Source: Lutibacter oricola
Lineage (GTDB): Bacteria; Bacteroidota; Bacteroidia; Flavobacteriales; Flavobacteriaceae
Direction: 5' to 3'
DNA length: 64,000 nt
Assembly (NCBI RefSeq): GCF_900106565.1
Contig: NZ_FNNJ01000009.1
Coordinates: 62,001 to 126,000, forward strand
The position numbers were made by a program, and so were the translations under genes. The notes beneath the pieces were generated by a model. The model was not told the DNA's origin. It did no database searches and saw only the letters and a program-made list of their open reading frames with translations. The stretch's first letter is position 1, and each line of letters starts with the position of its first letter. Positions 34,713 to 43,623 of this stretch are shown piece after piece.

Positions 34713-35739
34713 ACGAATAACTATAAAGCAAATCGCCCAAGCGTTACACGTTTCTATTTCAACAGTTTCAAAAGCGCTTAATGATAGCTACGAAATTAGT
34801 GAAGAAACTAAAAAGAAGATACAAGAATACGCCAAGTTACATAAGTACAAACCTAATACACTTGCGCTAAGTCTTCAAAATAAAAAAACGAAAACTATTG
34901 GTATAATTATACCTAATATTTTAACTTACTTTTTTGCTCGTGTTTTAAGAGGTATAGAAAAAGTAGCTACAGAAAAAGGGTACAATATAATTACCTGTAT
35001 TACTAACGAGTCTTATAAAAAAGAGGTAAATACTATGGAAATGCTTTCTAATGGTACTATCGATGGTTTTATTGCTTGCATGTCTGTTGAAACTTTAAAA
35101 AACAAAAAGTTCGAACATTTTCATGACATTTTAGAAGACGGAACCCCTATTGTATTGTATGATAGAGTTCATAAAGATATTAACTGCGATAAAGTTGTTA
35201 CCGACAATGTAAAAAGTGCTTATAAAGCAACCCGTTTTTTAATGAGATCGCAATGTAAAAATATTGCTGTAATTTCTACTTCGGAAGGTTTAAGCATAAA
35301 TAAATTTAGAATTAAAGGATATTTAAAAGCTTTAACAAAATATGAAGTTGAGCCTAATGAAAACTTAATAATTAGACAAGACGGAGAAGAAAACCTAAAA
35401 GAGCGTATTAACCATATGCTTGACAATAATGAAGTTGATGGTATTTTTACAGTAGATGAAATTTCTGGAGCTTTAACAACGCAAGTTTTAAATGAAAGAG
35501 GTATCAAAATACCTGAAGACATAGCCATAATTGGATTTACAAATGGTATACTTTCTCGTTATGGTTCGCCTCCTTTAACATCTGTAAATCGATTTGCTCA
35601 TACAACAGGAGAAGTTGCTGCAAGCAGATTAATTGACAAGTTAGAAGATAAAATTCCTTTTGACGATATTAAAACTGAAATTATTAGAACTCAATTAGTA
35701 GAACGAGATTCTACTAAAAAAATGTTCATTAAATTTTAA
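34705..35739 (+). CDS. LacI family transcriptional regulator
   Basis: A 344-residue LacI/GalR regulator. The helix-turn-helix and hinge helix are in residues 4-60 (ITIKQIAQALHVSISTVSKALND, then KPNTLALSLQ), followed by a periplasmic-binding-protein-like effector domain starting TIGIIIPNILTYFFARVLRGIE. GIFTVDEISGALTTQVLNERGIKIPEDIAIIGFTN is the canonical C-lobe. It overlaps the penicillin acylase gene by 8 bp and ends at a terminator. Control of the acylase operon is likely but not shown. Confidence 0.93.
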   Translation: MNKRITIKQIAQALHVSISTVSKALNDSYEISEETKKKIQEYAKLHKYKPNTLALSLQNKKTKTIGIIIPNILTYFFARVLRGIEKVATEKGYNIITCITNESYKKEVNTMEMLSNGTIDGFIACMSVETLKNKKFEHFHDILEDGTPIVLYDRVHKDINCDKVVTDNVKSAYKATRFLMRSQCKNIAVISTSEGLSINKFRIKGYLKALTKYEVEPNENLIIRQDGEENLKERINHMLDNNEVDGIFTVDEISGALTTQVLNERGIKIPEDIAIIGFTNGILSRYGSPPLTSVNRFAHTTGEVAASRLIDKLEDKIPFDDIKTEIIRTQLVERDSTKKMFIKF

Positions 35740-35751
35740 TAAAACAACACT

Positions 35752-35783
35752 AAAAAAGATCCAATTAAGGATCTTTTTTTTGC
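35752..35783 (+). terminator. Terminator of the acylase-lacI operon
   Basis: AAAAAAGATCC, a loop of about 6 bases, GGATCTTTTTT with a T-run. It begins 12 bp after the regulator's stop. Confidence 0.85.
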
Positions 35784-35844
35784 TTAAAACTCTTATTTAT
35801 TGAATTATAGTTTTTTTACTACATTTATCAAAAAATAAATTGCT

Positions 35845-37380
35845 ATGCTTGTAAAAATATATGGAAGCGCCGTTTTTGGCGTTGAAGCCACTACTATTAC
35901 TGTTGAAGTAAATATAGACAAAGGTATTGGATATCATTTAGTTGGACTACCCGACAATGCAGTAAAAGAAAGTAGTTATCGTATTTCGGCTGCACTAAAC
36001 AACAACAAATATAAATTACCTGGCAAAAAAATCACCATCAATATGGCTCCTGCCGACTTGCGTAAAGAAGGATCTGCGTACGACTTACCTCTTGCTATTG
36101 GTATTTTAGCCGCTTCTAATCAAATTAAGTCTGAAAAAGTTAGTGAATACTTAATTATGGGTGAACTCTCTTTAGACGGAAGTTTACAACCAATAAAAGG
36201 TGCACTACCAATTGCCATAAAAGCTAGGGAAGAAGGTTTCAAAGGTTTTATACTTCCAAAACAAAATGCTAAAGAAGCTGCTATTGTAAACGACTTAAAT
36301 GTTTTTGGAATTGAAAATATTACAGAAGCCATTAATTTTTTTGATAACAAAAGCGATCTAAAACCAACCGTTATAGATACCCGTGCTGAGTTTTACAAAT
36401 CGTTAGATAACCCTGAATTTGATTTTTGTGATGTAAAAGGACAAGAATCCGTAAAACGATCTATGGAAATTGCTGCTGCTGGCGGACATAATATTATTTT
36501 AATTGGCCCACCAGGAAGCGGAAAAACAATGTTAAGTAAACGATTACCATCTATATTACCGCCAATGACCCTCCAAGAAGCCTTAGAAACAACAAAAATA
36601 CACTCTGTTGTTGGAAAGGTGAAGGACACTGGTTTAATGAATCATAGACCTTTTAGATCGCCACACCATACTATTTCTGATGTTGCACTTGTTGGTGGTG
36701 GTCAATACCCTCAACCAGGTGAAATTTCACTATCTCATAACGGTGTTTTATTTTTAGATGAATTGCCAGAATTTAAACGAACGGTTTTAGAAGTAATGCG
36801 TCAACCACTAGAAGACAGAGAAGTTACCATATCTAGAGCTAGATTTACTGTAACCTATCCAAGTAGTTTTATGCTAGTTGCAAGTATGAATCCAAGCCCT
36901 AGCGGCTATTTTAACGATCCTGATGCTCCTGTAACTTCATCGCCAGCAGAAATGCAACGTTACCTTAGTAAAATATCTGGTCCATTATTAGATCGAATAG
37001 ATATTCATATTGAAGTAAATCCTGTTCCTTTTGAAAAACTATCTGAAAAAACAGAAGCCGAACCAAGTAAAAATATTAGAGAGCGTGTAACTAAAGCACG
37101 AGAAATTCAAACTAAGAGATTTTCCGAATTAAAAAACACACACTACAACGCACAAATGAGTGTAAAACAAATAAAGAAATTTTGCGAATTAAATGAGGAT
37201 AGTAAAACATTACTTAAAAATGCAATGGAACGCTTAAACCTATCTGCAAGAGCTTATGATAGAATATTAAAAGTAAGTAGAACTATTGCAGATTTAGAAG
37301 GTGTTAACGAAATTTCTACAAACCATATTGCTGAAGCCATACAATACAGAAGTTTAGATAGAGAAGGTTGGCTAGGGTAA
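35845..37380 (+). CDS. YifB/ComM family Mg-chelatase-like AAA+ ATPase
   Basis: A 511-residue protein of the YifB/ComM type: an N-terminal Lon-protease-S16-like ChlI domain (AVFGVEATTITVEVNIDKGIGYHLVGLPD), an AAA+ module with Walker A GPPGSGKT (residues 221-228) and Walker B GVLFLDELPEF near 303, and a C-terminal Mg_chelatase domain with NLSARAYDRILKVSRTIADLEG. ComM is a DNA helicase promoting branch migration in natural transformation, and that function is the best current guess. Standing alone is usual for this gene. Confidence 0.94.
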   Translation: MLVKIYGSAVFGVEATTITVEVNIDKGIGYHLVGLPDNAVKESSYRISAALNNNKYKLPGKKITINMAPADLRKEGSAYDLPLAIGILAASNQIKSEKVSEYLIMGELSLDGSLQPIKGALPIAIKAREEGFKGFILPKQNAKEAAIVNDLNVFGIENITEAINFFDNKSDLKPTVIDTRAEFYKSLDNPEFDFCDVKGQESVKRSMEIAAAGGHNIILIGPPGSGKTMLSKRLPSILPPMTLQEALETTKIHSVVGKVKDTGLMNHRPFRSPHHTISDVALVGGGQYPQPGEISLSHNGVLFLDELPEFKRTVLEVMRQPLEDREVTISRARFTVTYPSSFMLVASMNPSPSGYFNDPDAPVTSSPAEMQRYLSKISGPLLDRIDIHIEVNPVPFEKLSEKTEAEPSKNIRERVTKAREIQTKRFSELKNTHYNAQMSVKQIKKFCELNEDSKTLLKNAMERLNLSARAYDRILKVSRTIADLEGVNEISTNHIAEAIQYRSLDREGWLG

Positions 37381-37383
37381 CTA

Positions 37384-38226
37384 CTAACTATTCTTTCTTT
37401 TTAAATAAACATTATAAATTAAGCCAAACATAATTAATAGAATACCAAAAAGGGTCCATAAATTATAAATTTCGCTAAACCAGAAAGCGCCAATAAGAAT
37501 TGTGAAAACAACTTCTAAATATTTTAATGGAGCAATTACATTAGTTTCGTGAGATTGAAATGCTTTTGTTAAATATAATTGACCCACATAACCAAAAATA
37601 CCCAAACTTAGCAACAGTAGTAACTCTAACAAATTTGGGGTCTTCCAATTACTAATAGACATTATTCCTCCAAAAATAAATGCCATAACCATAAAATAGT
37701 TAATAATTACTAATGGATGTTCTGAATCCCCAATTTTTCGAATTAACACAAAAATTAAACCCAAAAAAATTGCAGATAAAATTACTAGCAACAATCCCAA
37801 AGTATTTACATCTCCTCCAAAACCTTTGATAATTAAAACACCTATAAATGCAATTAAAAACAAGAACCATTGTATAGGTTTAATTTTTTCTTTCAAAAAT
37901 ATTAATGCAAAAATTGCTGCAAAAATTGGAGAAGTATATCTTAAAGAAACAGCAGTACCTAGTGCTAAATAATTTAAAGATTGAAAAAAACAAGTTAAAG
38001 AAACTACTCCTAAAAAACCTCTAAGCAATAGTCTTTTTCTATCATTACCTAAAATTGGAATTTTATTTTTTACTATTAAAGGAACTGTAAAAAACAATGT
38101 ACCAATAGATCTAAAAAAAACAATTTGATAAGCGCTAAAATTATTTAAATATTTTACAACGGCATTCATTAGTGCAAATGCTATAACACTAAATATCATG
38201 TAAAAAATTGCTTTTGAACTATTCAT
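37384..38226 (-). CDS. DMT/EamA family transporter
   Basis: A 280-residue membrane protein with about ten hydrophobic helices and two EamA repeats (FALMNAVVKYLNNFSAYQIVFFRS near the N-terminus; LLVILSAIFLGLIFVLIRKIG mid-protein). It is a probable exporter or uptake permease of the drug/metabolite superfamily with unknown substrate. It ends 3 bp from the YifB stop (convergent) with no terminator between them. Confidence 0.9.
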   Translation of the reverse strand: MNSSKAIFYMIFSVIAFALMNAVVKYLNNFSAYQIVFFRSIGTLFFTVPLIVKNKIPILGNDRKRLLLRGFLGVVSLTCFFQSLNYLALGTAVSLRYTSPIFAAIFALIFLKEKIKPIQWFLFLIAFIGVLIIKGFGGDVNTLGLLLVILSAIFLGLIFVLIRKIGDSEHPLVIINYFMVMAFIFGGIMSISNWKTPNLLELLLLLSLGIFGYVGQLYLTKAFQSHETNVIAPLKYLEVVFTILIGAFWFSEIYNLWTLFGILLIMFGLIYNVYLKRKNS

Positions 38227-38399
38227 AAAAAACCCTTAATCAATATGTTAAAATAATTAGCAAAATAACATTAATAAAACTTAAATTTCTAATACTATGT
38301 TACAATATTTAAAAAATTCAAGATTAGGAAAATTAAAAAGGGGTTATTTACCCTTATATTTTCAGTAAATACCCCCTACAATTTAAACTAAACTAGACG

Positions 38400-38490
38400 T
38401 AAGTTTGTATAAGAAAAAGAAAAGTACAGTATTGTTAATTATGGGAAATTGCAATCTAAAAAAACCACTCAGCGCTGAGTGGTTTTTTTT
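38400..38490 (+). ncRNA. Candidate small RNA ending at a strong terminator
   Basis: There is no gene from 38227 to 38583 that I can support. Within it TAAGTTTG (38400-38407) matches the -7 box, and a strong terminator lies at 38457-38490, giving a predicted transcript of about 75 nt. A second hairpin sits just upstream (GGGGTTATTTAC...GTAAATACCCC, about 38335-38374). A 60-codon plus-strand frame here runs through the terminator and looks spurious. The small-RNA call is inference from promoter, terminator and structure only. Confidence 0.3.
38457..38490 (+). terminator. Orphan intrinsic terminator
   Basis: AAAAACCACTCAGC and GCTGAGTGGTTTTT form an essentially loop-less 11-bp palindrome core followed by eight T residues. 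No annotated plus-strand gene precedes it within 1 kb. Confidence 0.8.
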
Positions 38491-38583
38491 AATTAAAAAA
38501 GTATTACTTTTCCCTAATATCTCACTAGTTTTTTGTTTGAAAAAATTGTTTATTTGGCACCAAATTTGCTATAAAAAGAAACT

Positions 38584-39009
38584 ATGAAAAAGACAACTCT
38601 ATTAGGGGTGCTATTATTTGTATGTACATATACAAAAGCCCAAACATTTACACTTAAAAATCAAGACTTTATAAATTTCGATACTCACGAAATACAAGTC
38701 GATATTGATAATTTCTCCTATAAAGGTTATTATAAAGCTTTTAAATCTAAACAAGATAAAAAGGAATATTTAATTTACAGTTACTTCTCTCGAAGTGTTG
38801 TTTTAGAATTAAGCAAAACTGTAAAAGAAATTGACAGCAATACAAATGATCTTAAAATAAATTATGCTGTTGTAATTCATAATAATGATTTACAGCCTTT
38901 AATTAAAGCTATCTCAAAAAAAGGTATTAAAAATTTAGATGATTTTATAATTATTCATAAATCAACTAAGTTTAATACTCCATTTATAAATAAAAATATA
39001 ATTAATTAA
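38584..39009 (+). CDS. Secreted protein of unknown function, 141 residues
   Basis: Begins MKKTTLLGVLLFVCTYTKAQ, a Sec signal peptide. The mature protein of about 121 residues is lysine-rich with alternating strands (FINFDTHEIQVDIDNFSYKGYYKAF) and no recognised motif. It is monocistronic and ends at a bidirectional terminator before ahcY. Confidence 0.7.
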   Translation: MKKTTLLGVLLFVCTYTKAQTFTLKNQDFINFDTHEIQVDIDNFSYKGYYKAFKSKQDKKEYLIYSYFSRSVVLELSKTVKEIDSNTNDLKINYAVVIHNNDLQPLIKAISKKGIKNLDDFIIIHKSTKFNTPFINKNIIN

Positions 39010-39026
39010 TAAAAACATATTCAAAT

Positions 39027-39062
39027 AAAAAAGCCTAGTAAAAATTTACTAGGCTTTTTTAT
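39027..39062. terminator. Bidirectional terminator between the secreted-protein gene and ahcY
   Basis: AAAAAAGCCTAGTAAA paired with TTTACTAGGCTTTTTT; it works for both convergent transcripts. Confidence 0.88.
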
Positions 39063-39076
39063 AAAACTATTTTAGT

Positions 39077-40393
39077 TTAATATCTGTAATATTCTGGTTT
39101 AAAAGGTCCTTCAACCTTTACACCAATATAATCAGCTTGGTCTTCACGCAACGTTTCTAACTCAACTCCAATTTTAGCCAAATGTAAACGAGCTACTTTT
39201 TCATCTAAATGTTTTGGTAACATATAAACTTCATTTTTATAAGCATCTCTATTATTCCAAAGCTCTAATTGTGCCAATGTTTGGTTTGTAAATGAATTAC
39301 TCATTACAAAACTTGGATGACCTGTTGCACAACCAAGGTTTACTAAACGACCTTCAGCTAAAACAAGAATTTCATTTTCACCAATAGTATATTTATCAAC
39401 CTGAGGTTTAATTTCAACTTTGGTATTACCATAATTTTTGTTTAACCAAGCCATATCAATTTCATTATCAAAATGACCAATGTTACAAACTATAGTTTTG
39501 TCTTTCATTTTTTCAAAATGCTTAGACTGCACAATATCTTTATTTCCTGTAGTTGTAATTACAATATCGGCTTTTTCAACAACATTCTCTAAACGTTTTA
39601 CTTCAAAACCATCCATTGCAGCTTGTAAAGCACAAATTGGATCAATTTCAGTAATTGTTACAATTGCTCCAGTTCCTTTAAATGAAGCAGCGGTTCCTTT
39701 ACCAACATCTCCATAACCACAAACAATAACCCTTTTACCTGCTAACATAATGTCTGTTGCTCTTCTAATTGCATCTACAGCACTTTCTCTACATCCGTAT
39801 TTATTATCGAATTTAGATTTAGTAACAGAATCGTTTACATTAATTGCTGGCATTGGTAAAGTTCCAGCTTTCATTCTGTCATATAAACGGTGAACTCCAG
39901 TTGTAGTTTCTTCACTTAAACCATTAATTCCAGCAGCCAATTCTGGGTATTTATCTAACACCATATTAGTTAAATCTCCACCATCGTCTAAAATTAAGTT
40001 CAAAGGTTTTTTATCTTCTCCAAAGAATAACGTTTGCTCAATACACCAGTCAAACTCTTCTTCAGTCATATCTTTCCAAGCATACACTGAAACTCCAGCA
40101 GCAGCAATAGCAGCAGCAGCTTGATCTTGTGTAGAAAAAATATTACAAGAACTCCAAGTTACCTCAGCACCTAAATCAACCAAAGTTTCAATTAAAACCG
40201 CTGTTTGAATAGTCATATGCAAACAACCAGCAATTCTTGCACCAGCTAAAGGCTTTTTACCTTTATACTCTTCTCTTAAACTCATTAAACCTGGCATTTC
40301 TGCTTCGGCTAACTCAATTTCTTTTCGCCCCCAATCTGCAAGATTGATGTCTTTTACCTTATATTTTACGTAAGTTGATGTTTCTGAACTCAT
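39077..40393 (-). CDS. ahcY: Adenosylhomocysteinase
   Basis: A 438-residue S-adenosylhomocysteine hydrolase that splits SAH into adenosine and homocysteine, recycling the product of SAM-dependent methylation. Signatures: [19 protein letters not shown] near residue 20, [15 protein letters not shown] near 83, [19 protein letters not shown] near 190, and the NAD site [16 protein letters not shown] near 222. The C-terminal KPEYYRY carries the conserved Lys-Tyr that closes over NAD. It is divergent from the phosphopantetheinyl transferase gene. Confidence 0.97.
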   Translation of the reverse strand: MSSETSTYVKYKVKDINLADWGRKEIELAEAEMPGLMSLREEYKGKKPLAGARIAGCLHMTIQTAVLIETLVDLGAEVTWSSCNIFSTQDQAAAAIAAAGVSVYAWKDMTEEEFDWCIEQTLFFGEDKKPLNLILDDGGDLTNMVLDKYPELAAGINGLSEETTTGVHRLYDRMKAGTLPMPAINVNDSVTKSKFDNKYGCRESAVDAIRRATDIMLAGKRVIVCGYGDVGKGTAASFKGTGAIVTITEIDPICALQAAMDGFEVKRLENVVEKADIVITTTGNKDIVQSKHFEKMKDKTIVCNIGHFDNEIDMAWLNKNYGNTKVEIKPQVDKYTIGENEILVLAEGRLVNLGCATGHPSFVMSNSFTNQTLAQLELWNNRDAYKNEVYMLPKHLDEKVARLHLAKIGVELETLREDQADYIGVKVEGPFKPEYYRY

Positions 40394-40449
40394 ATTTATT
40401 AAATTTGTAATGTTATTTAAAACAAGTCTAAATTTGTTTTAAAGTTTTG

Positions 40450-40470
40450 CAAAAGTACAAAATACCTTTG
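40450..40470. promoter_or_regulatory. Divergent -7 boxes for ahcY and the PPTase gene
   Basis: TACTTTTG on the minus strand (40450-40457) faces ahcY, and TACCTTTG on the plus strand (40463-40470) faces the PPTase gene, whose ATG follows 9 bp later. The two boxes are 5 bp apart, so polymerases would compete. No good -33 TTTG was found for either. Confidence 0.45.
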
Positions 40471-40479
40471 ATATTATAA

Positions 40480-41118
40480 ATGCCTTTATATAAAACAATT
40501 AAACCAAACAAACACACAACAATTTACGTGTGGAAAATTGAAGCCTCTTTTTGTGAGCTTTCAGAAGAAATTGAATTAACTGAAAGAAGTAAAAATAGGT
40601 TACTATCAATGAAAAGTGAACTACATCAACGTGGCTTTTTAAGCATTCGTCATTTACTTATTAAAGCAGGTTATACCGATTTTGATTTATATTATAATGA
40701 AAACGGTAAACCACATTTAAAAGATGGCAAGCATATTTCTATAACACATTCATTCAACTTTTCTTCATTAATAATTAGTGATAGTATTGTTGGTATAGAC
40801 ATTGAAAAAAATAGAGAAAAAATTAAAATCATTCAACATAAATTTGTCAATTTTGAAAAAGGTTTTATTCATAAAGACGATGATTATATTCAACAGTTAA
40901 CCGTTATTTGGGGTGCTAAAGAGAGTTTATATAAAATTTATCCGCACGGTGGCCTAACTTTTAAAAATGATATTGATATTAACTCTTTTGAAATGAAAGA
41001 CCAAAAAACAACGGGCTGCATACATACCCAAGGTTGGAATAAAAAATATGATATTTATTTTGAACAAATTGAAAATTTTACACTAGTGTATGCTATAGAC
41101 CCATTATCTAATGACTAA
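40480..41118 (+). CDS. 4'-phosphopantetheinyl transferase superfamily protein
   Basis: A 212-residue Sfp-like enzyme that transfers phosphopantetheine from CoA to carrier proteins. The two magnesium/CoA motifs are VGIDIEKNRE near residue 105 and WGAKESLYKIYPHGGL near 146, and GKPHLKDGKHISITHS near 79 is the usual upstream block. Whether it serves fatty acid ACP or a secondary-metabolite carrier is not clear. Its 3' end overlaps the GGGPS gene by 8 bp. Confidence 0.92.
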   Translation: MPLYKTIKPNKHTTIYVWKIEASFCELSEEIELTERSKNRLLSMKSELHQRGFLSIRHLLIKAGYTDFDLYYNENGKPHLKDGKHISITHSFNFSSLIISDSIVGIDIEKNREKIKIIQHKFVNFEKGFIHKDDDYIQQLTVIWGAKESLYKIYPHGGLTFKNDIDINSFEMKDQKTTGCIHTQGWNKKYDIYFEQIENFTLVYAIDPLSND

Positions 41119-41818
41119 AAATATTTTAGCCAACATACAAGAAGCTTCAAAAAAAGAAAAAAAATTATTAGCAATTTTATTAGACCCAGATAAAAGTACG
41201 TTAGATGAAGCTGGTCTAATTTCAGAAAGAATAAAAAAAATAAACGCTAATTTTATTTTTGTTGGCGGCAGTTTTGTAGAAAAAGGAATCACAAATCTTT
41301 TTGTTGAAGAATTAAAAAAACACACCAATATTCCTATTGTTTTATTTCCTGGAGATTATTCTCAAGTAACAAACAAGGCTGATGGCTTATTGTTTCTATC
41401 ATTACTTTCCGGCAGAAATCCAGAATATTTAATTGAACAACAAATAAAGGCTGTACCCTATTTAAAAAACTCGACGCTAGAAATAATTCCTACAGGATAT
41501 ATATTAATTGACGGCGGTACAAATTCTTCCGTTTTAAAAGTAAGTAAAACAACACCTATTTCACAAAAAAATATTGACCTAGTAGTTTCTACAGCAGTTG
41601 CAGGAATGTATAAAGGCAAACAATTAATTTATTTAGAAGCTGGAAGTGGAGCAAAAAATGTAGTAAACCCAGCTATTATAGCTGCAGTAAAAAAACAACT
41701 TAAAATACCATTAATTGTTGGTGGAGGAATTAGAACAAAAACTCAATTAACAAATGCATATAAAAACGGAGCCGATTTAGTGGTTATTGGAACCGCTTTT
41801 GAAAACAATATTATTTAA
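41111..41818 (+). CDS. Geranylgeranylglyceryl phosphate synthase family protein
   Basis: A 235-residue TIM-barrel prenyltransferase of the GGGPS/PcrB family, which forms an ether bond between a polyprenyl diphosphate and sn-glycerol-1-phosphate. Phosphate-binding and active-site segments are LLDPDKS near residue 24, VGGSFVEKG near 51, YLEAGSGAKNVV near 176 and VGGGIRTKTQL near 207. This enzyme is archaeal in origin but is known in Flavobacteriia. The lipid product in these bacteria is unclear. It lies between the PPTase and pnuC genes with tight spacing. Confidence 0.93.
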   Translation: MTKNILANIQEASKKEKKLLAILLDPDKSTLDEAGLISERIKKINANFIFVGGSFVEKGITNLFVEELKKHTNIPIVLFPGDYSQVTNKADGLLFLSLLSGRNPEYLIEQQIKAVPYLKNSTLEIIPTGYILIDGGTNSSVLKVSKTTPISQKNIDLVVSTAVAGMYKGKQLIYLEAGSGAKNVVNPAIIAAVKKQLKIPLIVGGGIRTKTQLTNAYKNGADLVVIGTAFENNII

Positions 41819-41821
41819 AAT

Positions 41822-42454
41822 ATGAACGAACTTATACATACATTATTTGGGCAATATAGCGATTACGAATCCATCGATATTTTTCTAGAAATAACAGCTG
41901 TTATATTTGGATTTTTATCTGTTTGGTTTTCGAAAAACAACAAAATTTGGGTGTTTCCTTCGGGTATGGTAAGCACTGCAATATTTGTTTATTTATTGCT
42001 AAAATGGGAATTACTTGGTGACATGATGATAAACGTTTATTATTTTATAATGAGTGTTTACGGCTGGTATATTTGGACCAGAAAAGTTGATGAGTCTCAC
42101 AACACACCTATTTCTAGAACAACAAAAAAAGAAAAAACAGCATCAGTTTTTATATTTAGTGCCACTCTAGTATTTGTATTTCTAGTTTATAAATATTTCG
42201 ATAAATGGACTAGCTGGGTAGCTTATGTAGACACTATTACTACAGCAATTTTCTTTGTTGGAATGTGGCTAATGGCAAAAAGAAAAATAGAAAATTGGAC
42301 CTTTTGGATTATTGGAGATATTATTTCTGCACCGTTATATTTTTATAAAGGTTTTACCTTTACTAGTTTTCAATATCTTATATTTACAGTAATTGCAATT
42401 TCAGGTTATATCTCATGGAAAAAGATCTTAGACAAAAACAAACCAACATTATAA
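41822..42454 (+). CDS. PnuC family vitamin transporter
   Basis: A 210-residue PnuC-type membrane protein with about seven helices (IFLEITAVIFGFLSVWFS; NVYYFIMSVYGWYIWTRK; the conserved WTFWIIGDIISAPLYFYKG near the C-terminus). PnuC proteins move nicotinamide riboside, and in Bacteroidota close relatives (PnuT) move thiamine. The adjacent overlapping kinase would trap the vitamin by phosphorylation. The TPP riboswitch 1 kb downstream hints at thiamine, but the substrate is unproven. Confidence 0.9.
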   Translation: MNELIHTLFGQYSDYESIDIFLEITAVIFGFLSVWFSKNNKIWVFPSGMVSTAIFVYLLLKWELLGDMMINVYYFIMSVYGWYIWTRKVDESHNTPISRTTKKEKTASVFIFSATLVFVFLVYKYFDKWTSWVAYVDTITTAIFFVGMWLMAKRKIENWTFWIIGDIISAPLYFYKGFTFTSFQYLIFTVIAISGYISWKKILDKNKPTL

Positions 42455-42990
42455 AAGTAGTTTTATTTGGGCCAGAAAGTACTGGTAAAACTACTATCTC
42501 TAGAAAATTAGCACGCCATTACAATACTGTTTGGGTTCAAGAATATGCACGTGAATACTTACAAAAAAAATGGAATAATAAGCGTGAATTATGTGATGGT
42601 AGCGATCAACTTCCAATTGCTTATGGCCAAATAAAATTAGAAAATAAGCTAGTAAAAAAGGCAGATAAACTTCAAATTTGTGATACAGATTTATTAGAAA
42701 CTGTTGTTTATTTCGAAAATTATTATGACAAAATTATTGATCCTAACTTAAAAAAAGCTGCATTAGAAAATCATTACGATTTATATTTGCTAACCTATAT
42801 TGATACTCCTTGGGAAGCTGATGATATTCGTGAAAACCCACATCAGCGTAAAGAAATGTTTAAAACCTTTGAACAAGCCTTAAAAACCTATAACAAACCT
42901 TATATTTTATTAAAAGGAAGTTTAGATGAACGACTAAAAATTGCGACTAAAGAAATTGATAAATTATTAAAACAAACAGCATCTGATTAA
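42415..42990 (+). CDS. NadR-like P-loop kinase
   Basis: A 191-residue ATPase similar to the ribosylnicotinamide-kinase domain of NadR. It has Walker A GPESTGKT (residues 19-26), then WVQEYAREYL, and CDTDLLETVVYFENYY near residue 97. It lacks the nucleotidyltransferase domain of full-length NadR. The gene overlaps pnuC by 40 bp, a strong sign of joint function: transport, then phosphorylation of a vitamin nucleoside (nicotinamide riboside, or possibly thiamine). Confidence 0.87.
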   Translation: MEKDLRQKQTNIIKVVLFGPESTGKTTISRKLARHYNTVWVQEYAREYLQKKWNNKRELCDGSDQLPIAYGQIKLENKLVKKADKLQICDTDLLETVVYFENYYDKIIDPNLKKAALENHYDLYLLTYIDTPWEADDIRENPHQRKEMFKTFEQALKTYNKPYILLKGSLDERLKIATKEIDKLLKQTASD

Positions 42991-43011
42991 AGTTATTGAA
43001 ATTAGCATAAA

Positions 43012-43416
43012 GTGAATTCAGAAATAATAATACAAGAATTAAAATTTAAGGCTGTTAGAAGTAGCGGAGCTGGAGGACAACACGTTAATAAAGTTTCATC
43101 TAAGGTTGAATTAAGTTTTAATGTTGAAACTTCTTTTGGGTTAACTGCTGAAGAAAAAGAAATAGTTTTATCTAAAATAGCAAACAAAATATCTAAGGAA
43201 AATGTGTTAATTATTTCCTGTTCAGAAAGTAGAAGTCAGCATAAAAACAAAGAACTTGTAATTAAACGTTTGTTTAAATTACTTAAAAAAAGCTTAACTA
43301 AACAAAAAGTACGAAGAGCAACAAAACCTTCAAAATCTAGTGTAAAAAAACGTTTAGATAACAAGAAAAAACAAGGGTCGAAAAAGGCTTTTCGAAAAAA
43401 GCCTACAATAGAATAA
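43012..43416 (+). CDS. arfB: Alternative ribosome-rescue factor ArfB
   Basis: A 134-residue GGQ-domain peptidyl-tRNA hydrolase that releases nascent chains from stalled ribosomes. The catalytic SSGAGGQHVNKVSSKVEL has GGQ at residues 21-23. The C-terminal tail (KVRRATKPSKSSVKKR and beyond) is very basic, as needed to enter the empty mRNA channel. The start is GTG at 43012, since no ATG fits. It follows the P-loop kinase gene by 21 bp. Confidence 0.92.
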   Translation: MNSEIIIQELKFKAVRSSGAGGQHVNKVSSKVELSFNVETSFGLTAEEKEIVLSKIANKISKENVLIISCSESRSQHKNKELVIKRLFKLLKKSLTKQKVRRATKPSKSSVKKRLDNKKKQGSKKAFRKKPTIE

Positions 43417-43462
43417 AAATTCTTGTTGTTTTATTTTAAATTTTATTTGTAATATTGCAACG

Positions 43463-43540
43463 TCTCAAAAGGGGTGCCGATAACGGCTGAGATCAAACCC
43501 AATGAACCTGAACAGGTAATGCTGTTAAGGGAAAAACTAA
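43463..43540 (+). promoter_or_regulatory. TPP riboswitch (THI element)
   Basis: All conserved blocks of the thiamine pyrophosphate aptamer are present in order: GGGGTGCC (43471-43478), GGCTGAGATC (43485-43494), ACCC, TGAACCTGAACAGGTAATGC (43503-43522) and TTAAGGGA (43524-43531). It lies about 85 bp upstream of the TonB receptor start on the same strand. Directly after it, ACTAAACAC/GTGTTTAGT form a 9-bp hairpin (43536-43558) with no T-run, so control is more likely translational than by termination. Confidence 0.95.
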
Positions 43541-43623
43541 ACACAAAGTGTGTTTAGTGGCGAACAGTTAATTATTCAAATCATCGATTAATTACCTCTT
43601 TTTAAATCGTTTTATTTAAAAAA

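Noticed and set aside
38405..38587. Plus-strand frame of 60 codons upstream of the secreted-protein gene
   Set aside because: It reads straight through a strong intrinsic terminator and has no start signal or homology; the region fits a small RNA or leader better.
40394..40449. SAH or SAM riboswitch upstream of ahcY
   Set aside because: The leader is short and AT-rich with no conserved riboswitch blocks.
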